Shown here one piece after another: positions 20,481 through 30,539 of a stretch of 31,567 nucleotides of DNA. Each line of letters starts with the position of its first letter. Within the stretch, counting starts at the first letter, position 1. The notes below the pieces were generated by a model that saw only the letters and a program-made list of their open reading frames with translations, had not been told where the DNA came from and ran no database searches. This DNA comes from Saccoglossus kowalevskii. Lineage: Eukaryota; Hemichordata; Enteropneusta; Harrimaniidae. Location: positions 133,673 to 165,239 of the forward strand of contig NW_003109087.1 in assembly GCF_000003605.2 (NCBI RefSeq), in the 5' to 3' direction. Made by a program: the position numbers and the translations under genes.

Positions 20481-22978
20481 TAAAAATCAGATGAGATACC
20501 TATAGCTTGGCATTTCAAAATTAGTAATCACTAGTTCTTGAATGTGTATACATATCATTGATAGCATTAATTAACATTACTTTAAGTATAATTGTTCCGC
20601 AAACTTCGCAGGGTGATTATCGACTACCAGGCCAGTGTTTTAAAACAGCAATGATTGCCTTAATGAGTTCATGGTTCTATAAAATTGACCACCGTACCAT
20701 GGTTAGACCTATTTTCTTTGATTTTAGCATGCCCCTAGTTGTGAATATTTTTTTAACAAACTTAATAATTATGGTTGTACTGACCAGGCCACAGTTTTTT
20801 TTTACTTTACATTTAGACATGTGCAAACAATGTGTGAATTGTAAATGAAAAACTCTAATGTTTAACATTGTACAGGCTGACACCTCCAATGTTCAATCCT
20901 ATGATCTCCACTTTTTATTCTTTGTTGATTATTTAATAATATGCATCTATATCTTGCTAACTCCTCGTCAATCTTTGTCTAATTTCAATGTTAGTCTCAA
21001 TATAGCTGGAAACTTTCAAATGAAACATTTTGGGAGTTGTATTAAATCACAATCTCTGTTGGTCCAACTACGTCAATAACATCGCATGTTATTTCGAAAA
21101 TGTATCTTTTGTTAGAATTATTTTCCTCTAGAAAAATGGACTTTCAATTGTTTGACCTTCCCACGTACGTCACGGTGTTCTACTGTCTAGTTCGTGTAGT
21201 TATATTCAAATCTTTCAACAGCTCCAGAGAAAGTGATTGAAAATAGACTTTATTCATGGCTGGCTCCATCAACGTTTGTTTAATATACATTATACAGAGT
21301 TATTGGGAACCAGAATTAGGAATTCATTTAAGTAGATATGCATGTACTAGATATTGTATCAACATTGTAGAGGTAGACCTGAAATTGAGAATATAAAACT
21401 GCATCCTAATTTTTACAATACTTATATGCGTATGTAGTGAGTTGTCATTGTAGATGGTTGTGATTGGAGTTATGAATGAATGGATGATAATGCAAGACTT
21501 TGGTAGTTAGATAATTCATTGAACCTAAAGCTCAAAATATCATCTCACTAAGTGAAAGTCTATGTAGATGTAGATATGGAAATTGACCTAACAACAACCA
21601 TCACATCTCTACTGCAACACTATACGAGAAGCCATGACAAACCTACGCCAGGCGATATTATCGACTTCAAGTTGGATACGAATTGAAAGCTAAGGTTTGA
21701 GAACCCCTCACATACATCTTGGGAAGTGAAAAATAAACGTGAAATAAAATGGATTTGAAAATAACAACAAATCCTTACCTTGCATAAAACGTAATTGACC
21801 TCACTGTGATGACGCATTCGTTGTAGAATACGGAAAACAGGGCAACTTTAACGATGTTATGACGTAGACATATCTCATGAATATTATTTGAATGTGCAAT
21901 TAGCATTCCGTATGAAACGCCGGAAACACGTATATTCGGTATTGACCTCCATTCTGTCTATTGTGGTTATTTGAAGACTGTACACTCTTTCTATCATACT
22001 AATCAGTGTCTGTGCTTTTTACACTGTTCGCCGGCGTGAGCGTTGGCGAGCCTAAATAGGTCTCGATTGTATACAGCGCCAATGGCTGTCCCATATATTT
22101 ATTAATAGAGATGTCGCTGTCCAAAAAAAAGTTAAATGTACATTACCGTACACTTGGTCAGCTGATGAAATACGTTATAATCTACCAGTATGACATATAT
22201 CCTGTGTTGCTTATGACAAATGCATGTTAGAACAAACTGAAGTAACGTTGTTTGAAGTGACCCAAATTGGTATATAATACTCTGGGTGAAATGTACATAC
22301 AAATGCGAACCGCACAAAATCGATGACCGTAATAAATTGAAAAATTAGCGTTTTTTAAGCTTACAAAGCGTTATCTGTCCCCTGTCATTTAATAAAGGCA
22401 CCGAATTTAAAAAAAAAGTCCTAATGACTCTACTTCGATTAGAGCTGTGAAACAGTCTTGTTAGTATAATCTTGTTGTAAGTTACTTAATTCAATCTGCG
22501 TTTTAAGTCGTGCTTAAATCGTATATTTTAGCAGCGTAATATTGCATTCAAGATCATTGACTGTGACCATTTGCGAACCAATGTCTAAGAATTGAATTGT
22601 TTTACACTCAACTATCGATTGGTGCATAATACAACTCATTATAGTATATGTATTTTTAACTGACACCTGTGTGATTATTAGTTACTTTTATTCTGCCCCA
22701 AGAAATTATTATTTCCTGTGCATGGGTACACACTTTCGTAGTAAGCTAATAATAAAGTATGTTTTATTTAGTAAACCAAACAAAAGAAAAGAAAATATCC
22801 CTTCTTCAGGCGAGTCCAGCAAGTCGATGGAAATAAACAGATTAGATCACATTTGACAAAAAATTTGACTTTGGACAAATATTTGCAGATTCCCGGGTGC
22901 GAATAGTATGCACATAACTCATTATATGCTGAAATGCTTCGATGCTTGTATAATTAAATAGTTCCTTACAATAAATTT
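20481..22978. other. Gene-poor stretch
   Basis: Only short frames without motifs. No terminal exon of gene 2 could be identified here, though one may exist. No RNA gene, inverted repeat or clear mobile element recognised. Confidence 0.4.
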
Positions 22979-23505
22979 CACATGCAAGCAAACAAACAAA
23001 CAGACAAATATTACAACATGAAAAAGAGGATTCCAACTCACGATTACGGCAGTCGTCTCGACATCGGTGGAAGATGCGCTACCTACGACGCCACACTCAC
23101 TCGCCAAAAACCGAAAAAAGTCTGCTGATCTGCACTGGCTCGGAAGATGAATTCTGATTGGCTAAAAAAACAAAAGACTTGTGGCGTTGAATGCACGTTC
23201 ATTCTCAGTAATGTTATGCAAATTAGAAATTCAAACTAGCTAATCATTTACAACCTTCCGAGCCAGTGCAGATTAGCCCAAAAAAGTGAACGATGCCCTC
23301 CCCCACAACGACTAGATGATAATGCACAAGTCGAATCTCATCACAAACAACGTATAATAGACATGTAATGAGTGAGTGAATTTTACGTAGTTACGACTGA
23401 TCTCGAATATATTTGTATTTGCCCACAGTGCAGAAACAACCACTAAGACGAATTGTTCAATTGCACATGCAATGCAAACACAAAAGACAAATATTATAAC
23501 ATGAA
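22978..23505. repeat. Pair of direct repeats around the MITE
   Basis: The text CACATGCAA, then GCAAACA, then GACAAATATTACAACATGAA (22978-23020) recurs with few changes at about 23464-23505. The two lie about 480 bases apart on either side of the MITE, which suggests a small local duplication. Confidence 0.55.
23122..23279. mobile_element. hAT-like MITE, 158 bp
   Basis: Terminal inverted repeats of about 25 bp at 23122-23146 and 23255-23279 share CTGCACTGGCTCGGAAG and match at about 22 of 25 positions. Both sides are flanked by AAAAAAGT (23114-23121 and 23280-23287), an 8-bp target-site duplication, the size made by hAT transposases. There is no coding capacity. The flank is A-rich, so part of the duplication could be chance. 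Confidence 0.75.
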
Positions 23506-23537
23506 ACATAATGTGCCATTGTGTGGATCTGTTTTAT

Positions 23538-23538
23538 A

Positions 23539-23569
<31 letters not shown>
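23538..23569. repeat. (ATT)n tail of the LINE fragment
   Basis: About ten ATT units directly follow the 3' end of the antisense LINE, matching the simple-repeat 3' tails of many non-LTR retrotransposons. Confidence 0.85.
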
Positions 23570-24440
23570 GAGGGAAAATGTTATGTTGATAGTACTCTTC
23601 TTAGTATGTGGGCCGTTCCAAGGATGCAGATCTTTTGGAGTTCCAAGATGTTAATATCTCCGGGAATTTTGCTGGTGTATATTTCCAGACCATTCTTTAT
23701 AAGCCCTAGTGCCACGATCACTACTGGCACTGTTCTAGTTGTCATTCCCCACATTTTGATGATTTCAATTTCAAGGTCTTTGTACTGTCATGACCCACAG
23801 GACTGTTGCTTTCTTGCTCTTATTTACTGTATCTGGTTGGTGTTCATACCACTTGTCTGTAGTCTTAATTGTATAGTGTCTGCAGATCTCCCAGTGAACG
23901 TATGCGGCTTCCCGGTGTGTCTTTGAATGTGTTCTGTCTTTGCTAATTCAGGACAGCCAGATACAATATGATCGATGCTCTCATCATATCTGCCACATAT
24001 TCTGCACTGGGGGTCTGTGATATGCTTTTAGTCCACCACTTCGCAGCGGCCATTGATTGGTCTTGTGTTGGTCAACATCTGCTTCTTTTAATCTCTTTGG
24101 ATACTTACCATGCATTACCTTCTCTTCAAATTTCTTTAGTATTATATTCTAAGCACAGTGCTTAGCTTTGTTCTTTACTCTCTTTGCATATTTTGTAATT
24201 CTCTCATTTTCATTTTGATGGATTTCATTGGTCATTCCCAGCTCCAGTTTGTATTTTCTTGCTTCTTTTGAGGTCGAGTAGATTTTCTTTTTTTTCTCGT
24301 GTCCAGACCGATGGTAGTTGTCTTAAAGGACATTTCCAGCTGGATCATGCCTCTTCCTCCTGCTGTTCTGTGGGTACAGGCGGTCTACATCAGATTGTGG
24401 GTGGTGCATTCTTTCTATAGTGAGGAATTTGCGTGTTTAT
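23570..24440 (-). mobile_element. 5'-truncated LINE, RLE-type (R2/NeSL-like) C-terminal region
   Basis: Read on the minus strand, fragments in order give RKFLTIERMHHPQSDVDRLY, GMIQLEMSFKTTTIGLD, KVMHGKYPKRLKEADVDQHK, then CRICGRYDESIDHIVSGC, VHWEICRHYTIKTTDKWYEH, and finally GTAHILRRVLST with a stop at 23581-23583. The knuckle is C-x2-C-x8-H-x4-C, as found before the restriction-like endonuclease of R2-type LINEs. Frame shifts occur near 24360, 24010 and 23920, and a TAG lies near 24148. Stretches expected between GLKA and ITDPQC and around the RPD endonuclease motif are missing, so it is inactive. Most of the element, including the reverse transcriptase, was lost at the 5' end, as is usual for LINE copies. 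Confidence 0.8.
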
Positions 24441-25640
24441 TGTTATTATTAATATTATTGATGAGTTGGCGGTAAATAATCATAATTGAGATTATATCGT
24501 GGTATCGTGTCGACTTCCAAAAATGATAACACTTTTGAATATTAATAACAGTGAAGGAAATGTCAACAAATAGTGTAGCTGGAATATAGCCACGTGACGA
24601 TCAAACGATAATGAGAACAGCGACATTGTCTTATAATCGTTTCTATTGATGTCTAGTTATGTACAAATCTGTATACGTTCCCTAAAAATATAACACGGGC
24701 CAGAAGGTAACTCGCCCAACGTTATTCTGACTTATAATTTCTAGATAGAAAACTTAATTTTGTTACAGACAATGACAAATGTCACTGTTCTATAGTGTAC
24801 ATTGCAGGTCGCCCACGAGGTCATCATGTAGACGAAGCGTGGGAAGATATCTGACTGGAAACATTGTTCATTCTATTTGTCTTTGATTTATCAATATTTT
24901 TGTAGGCCCGTGACCGCCTTATTGATGTGAAAATAAGTGAAAATATCCCATAGCACGTCAATAAAACGAAAAGATTGAAAATTGTACTGAATTGTTGTTG
25001 AAAATGAGATGTCGCCTTCACATGCTTAACTTCGAAAACCAAAGCTTAAACTTTCAAATGCTACCGCAAAGTAATCAATTTAAATTAGACTCCACTTGAA
25101 ATTCACAGAAATTCATTCGGCCGTGACGAACTAATGGACTTGTATGTTAAATAAAATAACACGAATTGACACTCGGCCAAACTCAATAGTAAAATAAAAA
25201 GTTTCATATAAAATATTATTCTTCGGATTTTCTAATCGCCAATTGCACCTCCTTATTATGTTTGGGTGTTTGTATTTTGTCTTTGGAATTTTGTATTTTT
25301 ATTCAGCTGTCCTTTACTCTGCCACACGGAAATAGGTACATAACTAGTTTAAATAATGTTTATCTATTAAGTTCGTGACAAAATATTTCTAAAAAAACTA
25401 TTTTAATGGTGGCAGGACATTTATCAATTTCCATTGATATCAAATCAAAAATGATGAAAAATGATCGTCAAATAACTTTTCAAAATATGTGCAATAAAGT
25501 TAGGCTTCGATATATATATTCCAATGGTACGGGAATTGCATTATTATATTCTGGTATTGTTTAACATTTGATGTGTATTGTTGTCGTTGTAGATCATACC
25601 TAGACAATCTATTTTGTAAAACGAACAAATAACAAATTAA
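24441..25640. other. Intergenic, no gene recognised
   Basis: AT-rich sequence with no domain-bearing frame, RNA gene or clear repeat structure visible. Confidence 0.4.
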
Positions 25641-25853
25641 TCAGCACTTATGTTTCGTCCTAATACCACACGTAAATAACATGCTGGATCGCCGTGCATA
25701 CATTTCTTTTCCAGTGTTGTCGTGATATTTAACATTGCCTACAACCACTGTTGGATAATTATACCCACTAAATCCAAATGTAATATAGCTGACACATGTC
25801 TTTGCTGAAGTAATTTGGTGACAAAATAACCAATCCACATCTGGACGACTGGG
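25641..25853 (-). other. Unassigned minus-strand ORF
   Basis: An open frame of about 70 codons on the minus strand reads PSRPDVDWLFCHQITSAKTC, then YITFGFSGYNYPTVVVGNVK, and ends TKHKC before TGA. The composition looks protein-like, but there is no ATG at its start and I do not recognise a family. It sits upstream of the gene 3 promoter. It may be an exon fragment or chance. Confidence 0.2.
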
Positions 25854-25989
25854 CAAACTTTGCGGCCAATTATAGATTAAAACTAGAATATTTCAATTTC
25901 GTAATTTTTCGGTGATTATTATTGTCACGTCTAACTGTCATGTTAAATTAAGCGTGCAACAAAGCAACGTGTATTTCTTTATTACAATT

Positions 25990-26287
25990 GTAACATTAAT
26001 TGTTGTTAACAACCGCCATTTCTATATTAAAATAATTGACTACAATAAGCATATCCGGCACTATTACAGTTTTAAGTTACCAGCATACACATAATTGCAC
26101 AAAATGCTATTACTTTTGTACAATTAGAAAAAAAAGCTAAAACAATATTGCACAAAAACATATAACAAATGGCAATTAGGTTTCAGTAATTAAACAATTT
26201 TCACCTTCATTGTGGCTATAAAATAGTTTTATCTTACCTGTTTAAACCACTCACAGACACTGGAGTTTAGCGTAGATCTCGTCACGG
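25990..26287 (+). promoter_or_regulatory. Promoter and 5'UTR exon of gene 3
   Basis: A TATA box TATAAAAT lies at 26217-26224, and a 5'UTR exon is inferred from about 26248 to 26287, ending GTCACGG before donor GTGAGT. The upstream CCGCCATTTCT and AAATAATT segments and the exon end match gene 2's upstream region, so the promoter was copied with the gene. The core promoter looks intact although the coding region downstream is damaged. Confidence 0.55.
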
Positions 26288-26533
26288 GTGAGTAAAAACC
26301 TTCAGATTGTTCTATGAACACCGAATTGCGATGAATGACAACAGGTATATTATGGCCAAGCCCATTCTGTGTTTCATTGTTCGGATGTGCCAGTACCCCT
26401 CTCCTCCAACCCCAATAATAAGTGCACAGGAATGAAAGTCGCGCACTGACACTAGTACACACGTGTTTGAAAACATATCACATATTATGTATTTTATATA
26501 ATACAAATAAAGTTGATCTAAATCTCTTTGCAG

Positions 26534-26622
26534 CATTTATCCTCGAACAGAGATAAGTTTTATAAATCTGAGACGTCTTTTCTGTGTGATATTGTTATCA
26601 ACGGTGGCAGCAGATGACAGTA
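26534..26622 (+). pseudogene. Signal exon without start codon, gene 3
   Basis: After acceptor TTTGCAG the exon reads in the paralogous frame INLRRLFCVILLSTVAADDS. It aligns with gene 2's LRLLCMILVLTVAAN. The position of gene 2's ATG holds ATA, with about nine extra bases after it. The only ATG in the exon (26614) is out of frame, and the upstream 5'UTR exon offers none in frame. Donor GTAAGT at 26623 is intact and, unlike gene 2, gives phase 1. Confidence 0.65.
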
Positions 26623-27060
26623 GTAAGTGACTTCATTACTTTAATATATCATGTTGATGTTATAATACGAAATTTTACTTTTAATTAGCGCTCTGTCCTT
26701 ATGTAAGCACAAGGAAACCTTATTGTGGTGTAATCAATCCGTCTTTAAACAAATAAACTTTGAATGTGCTGGAAATAAGCAAATTGATTCATAATGATTC
26801 TGACACTAAAAACGTGATGAAATGGTAATGTAGTTTGTGTTGTTAAAGTTGTGGTGAAAAAATTAAATCATTGCCCTGTTTTTGAGTGTGCTTTTATTTG
26901 AAGGTCGATGTTTTTGTGTTATTTATTGGTAATAAGCATGGAATGTACCCGGTGTTGGGGTGATTGACTTTGAGGTATCATAATATACTTCGTATGACAG
27001 ATTTGTCAGGTGGTTATGATCAACTAAGATTATATATTTAACATTGATCTTTTTCCCCAG

Positions 27061-27210
27061 ATAATCCCATTGTGTATGACAGCGCTACAATGTTGACCAA
27101 TACCATGAATCTGCGTCTTTTAATCGTTTGAGGATGAAGTTTGTTCGAATTATTGGGTTGATTGGTTATAACAAAATCAGTGGGGATATACTTTTTCTAA
27201 GCGAACATAT
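27061..27210 (+). pseudogene. CTLD exon relic, gene 3
   Basis: After an acceptor TTTTTCCCCAG the text reads NNPIVYDSATMLTNTMNLRL and then stops. It aligns with gene 2's VYSHATMDSAVNALA. Further on, AATTATTGGGTTGATTGG matches gene 2's AATTTCTGGGTTGATGG, the NFWVDG segment. No EPN part survives. This is an extra, dead CTLD before the first CUB, so the ancestral order here was CTLD-CUB-CTLD-CUB. Confidence 0.55.
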
Positions 27211-27446
27211 GCGCGTAGTATACGGGTAATATCGCCTCTCCCTTTGTTGCTCGTAAATTACAAATTCTCAAGCGATGTTTGGAATAAAACCTTAAGCGAG
27301 GGAAATGTTACATATCTGTTGGTTGCATTGGAAAAGCAATCCCGGATTTCTCAGAACCAAACTATTCAACTAAAACATCTTAAAATAAAACAATAGTAAT
27401 AGTACATGAATTTTCTAGCACGTTAATTGTATTTTTTCTTTCATAG

Positions 27447-27886
27447 TTGGCGTTGAAAAGTGCTCTCATGGCGACGTATTGACAATTCCACCTAGCGGTG
27501 AAATTACTATTTCATCCCTAAACTATCCATCAGAATATCCCCCAAACTCTGATTGCGTGTGGGTAGTAAATGCCGAAGCAGGACAAGATGTCCAGGTAGG
27601 TTTCATATGATTAGCATGCCTTTGATATTACACAAATTTCAATTACGTGCTATAACACAAGCTTGCAATTAACTGAAAAACATCTAACCATGTATGTTGT
27701 TTTCAGGTAACTATACTTGACATTAAAGTCGAACGTGGCTTTGACATGATGACTCGACAGATACATTGGAAAACACCGCTTTAAATTGTAGTGCTATATA
27801 TAAAACTCCAGTGTCAATAGAATTCTTTATTGAATCAAGTGTCAAATTTCGTTGGTTTCAAATAAAGGCTACTGCCGTGAATGAAG
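27447..27886 (+). pseudogene. First CUB of gene 3 (27447-27595 intact, 27707-27886 frameshifted)
   Basis: Exon 1 is a normal 149-nt exon: VEKCSHGDVLTIPPSGE, ISSLNYPSEYPPNSDCVW, ending GQDVQ with donor GTAGGT. Exon 2 begins VTILDIKVERGFDMM and, after losing 16 bases compared with its paralogue (180 against 196 nt), shifts frame; the CUB text resumes as LENTALNCSAIYKTPVSIEF and ends with KFRWFQIKATAVNEG. The exon ends AAG followed by GCAAGT, a GC donor where gene 2 has GT. Such a donor can work, but the shift puts a stop (TAA 27782-27784) in the original frame. Confidence 0.7.
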
Positions 27887-28032
27887 GCAAGTCGGATACG
27901 TTTGCCATGGTTGTGAATACAATTTATTATCTATCTTCATCGTGGAGTCTTCAGACGATACATATTGCATCCCCATTGGATTTTTAATATTACAACTATA
28001 ATATTTGTGTTTATACAAACAACTCATCTTCG

Positions 28033-28450
28033 TCAGCCAAGGACCATTTATTCGGCCGAAGCATTAACCCTTGGCACATTCCACCACGATTTACTGTATA
28101 TTGCACGCCCTCAAACGATTACACGATTCACTTGGGCTCATTTGCATTATCCAATCAGAACTCACGATAGAAACGACACATTACTTGGTAAAATTAAAAT
28201 GATGGAATATAGAAATAAACGTGTTGCTAGCTTTTTCTCTGTGAACGAGCCTACTGACCAGAAAACACTATGTGCTGTATCTGAGAGAAATGTGTTCGTT
28301 GCAACAAAGATCGGATCCATTCGGGCAAGTCAATATGTTATCCGTTTCGACAGTTTTGTCAGTTTACTAAAACACGGTTTGCACAAATATTTATACATTC
28401 CATCGTCTTCATTCACTGGCCAAAAAAAAACATTTTCAACATTCGAATAA
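28033..28450 (+). other. Long unassigned ORF in an intron of gene 3
   Basis: This open frame runs about 140 codons (161 counting from 27965) to TAA at 28448. It contains GTFHHDLLYIARPQTITRFT and RVASFFSVNEPTDQKTLCAV, with no domain I recognise. At about 28138-28160 it holds ATTTGCAT close to CCAATCAG, octamer and CCAAT promoter-type motifs, which argues for regulatory or mobile-element DNA as much as for coding. Confidence 0.2.
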
Positions 28451-28867
28451 GAAATTTTGGAAACGTGTCAACGAATACAGACCTTCTTTTTTTGACTACC
28501 GGTGAATCAGCCTACATGTCGCTATTGTTTTGATCTATGACACAGTAACGCTCATTGGTGGCGTCAACTTCTTGGCGCACCCAATCAAATTACTCAATTT
28601 AACTGCAGTGAAATACAGATTTTCCTGAGACGATCACGCACGAGTTCGTGGGCAGTTTATGCATGGCCGGCTTTACCAAAACCGTTCGATTCGAACAATA
28701 AAAACAACTAAGCAGCAACCCAAATTACGTGTTCGTACTATATATAGTTGACACTATGTATTTCAGACAAATTTGAACGTGATATGTTGTTTTGTGTTTT
28801 GAAAACAATATTTAGAATATATATGTTATGTATACATTATGTATTGCATTATTTTTATTAAATATTA

Positions 28868-28980
28868 TTATTATACATCTGTCTCTGTAACGCCGTAAGT
28901 TACAGTGCGCCGTAATTTTGCGGTATTTTAGGAGGCAATTTCATCCTAGCATATTAGGAAATGCGAATTCCAAATATGGA
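28868..28980. repeat. Dispersed repeat, partner of 14815-14880
   Basis: Shares TTATACATCTGTC, CATCCTA-CATAT-AGGAAATGC and GCCGTA blocks with 14815-14880, with about 40 extra bases inside. Also contains the short inverted pair CGTAAGTTACAG / CTGTAACGCCG-like around 28885-28905. Confidence 0.45.
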
Positions 28981-29303
28981 AAGATTACGCGCGTAAGCGT
29001 CCTCTAACATGGCTGCCACCAGGGTTTGACCGGACTCCACACAAAGAAGTTCGCTGATTCTGTTCTAAAATTTCCCATGATGTATCATTGGAAAGAAAAT
29101 ATGTATAATAATAAGGAAATTACGAATATACCTCGCTGTACTGTCTTCATGCATACTTTGAGGCATCCTCCTAATAACCTCATATTATTTACATGTGTAG
29201 TTTGTAGCGAACAAAATATGTATGGTGTTACATTTCTAATGAGCCCGATGGTGAGATAGCATGAATACTTATACTTCACAGTCACTCCTCAACTCGTAAT
29301 CAG

Positions 29304-29794
29304 TAAGGAAAAAAGCTCTTCCGGGAAGTACTCAGTGTACAACACCATACAGAGTGTCCGATCAGGATAGCTTACATTTGGCCGTGAATGCGCTCTTCGG
29401 GAATGAAGAGTATGTCAATTTCTGGGTAGATGGCACAATTACAGGCAATGTTATTACTTTCCATGATGGCACATCGATGGCTGATGATCATTTACTGTTT
29501 CATGACAATGAACCCAATGGAAGTGGTGTCTGCTTACAATTGTGGTGAGTAAAAAATAATGCATGTTTGTTTTGTTTTTTTTCCTACAAGCGTAGATAAC
29601 GCTAACCAGATGCAGATTCTATGAACGTTGTATGATCATGTTACAAATTTGTACCATTGTACATTACATCAATATTTTTAAATTTAGTCAATGTAACGTG
29701 TTTGCTCTTATTGCTAGGTTCCACAACTATGAATGGAAATTAGACGATACACTATGCAACTTCCACCAGAAGTACCTATGTTCAGATTATTTAT
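29304..29794 (+). CDS. C-type lectin-like domain, gene 3 (exons 29304-29544 and 29718-29794)
   Basis: Exon 1 contains QCTTPYRVSDQDSLHLAVNA, YVNFWVDGTITGNVITFHDG and LLFHDNEPNGSGVCLQLW. Exon 2 contains FHNYEWKLDDTLC and QKYLCSDYL. EPN and three CTLD cysteines are present. If the acceptor is at 29303 the exon is open, entering in phase 1 and leaving in phase 2 as required. The acceptor aligned with gene 2 (29281) instead leads to a stop. At the 3' end gene 2's donor GT has become AT (29786); the next donor GTATGT at 29795 adds three codons and keeps phase 1. This domain has a better reading frame than gene 2's copy, though it sits in a damaged locus. Confidence 0.65.
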
Positions 29795-30463
29795 GTATGT
29801 TAATGTATTTTTGTTATAACTTCAGCTCATTCGTTGCCTATTTTACAATTACTTAGGGCAATTTCCTAACTTCATATTTTTGCCGATTAATTCCGGACTA
29901 TATAATCCCGAAAGTCCAATTAAATACAGAATTATGGATGCAAAGTCACAGTAAAATGTGCGTAGTTGTATATTATAAGTATGCAAATTACGAACTTATA
30001 AATATGCAATACACAGGATTCAAAGTCATTACCATAAACGAATAGTCACTGCAGGCAGACATGTGTTTGATTACGTAACATTTTGTCATTCACAGCAGCA
30101 TCAAAAATACTTGTCAAGCCAACTGAACCACCCTTTTTAATTATCTAAACAGATGGATTTGCAGTGACTGTCACTTCAGACTAATGTTATATCTGAATGC
30201 ACCGTCATGCTTACGAAATTCCTTCATATGAGACAAGTTATGAGTGTAATAATATACAAAGGAAAATGTGGTTCAATTCATTGCATCCTATGTTTAGTCT
30301 GAAGGCTTGGTGTTCAGGTCAGCCTCTAGAAATACGTGCTACGCGCCACAGTTTCCGAAAAATAAATTGGAACAGCACAGCACAGAAATAGACTCTTTGA
30401 ATACAATAAAATCTCACTATATCTATGGTGAATTGTATCACTATTGAAACACAGTCACACTGA

Positions 30464-30514
30464 ATGATATGATATGATATGATATGATATGATATATGAT
30501 ATGATATGATATGA
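30464..30514. repeat. (GATAT)n microsatellite
   Basis: About ten units of GATAT with one irregular unit, ending about 25 bases before the acceptor of the next CUB exon. Length change here could affect the branch point or pyrimidine tract. Confidence 0.92.
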
Positions 30515-30539
30515 CATTTTCTTTTATTTCTTTTTTTAG

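Noticed and set aside
23606-24165. Plus-strand frames at 23606-23926 and 23968-24165 as host genes
   Set aside because: They are the reverse strand of the LINE fragment, whose minus-strand text is recognisable.
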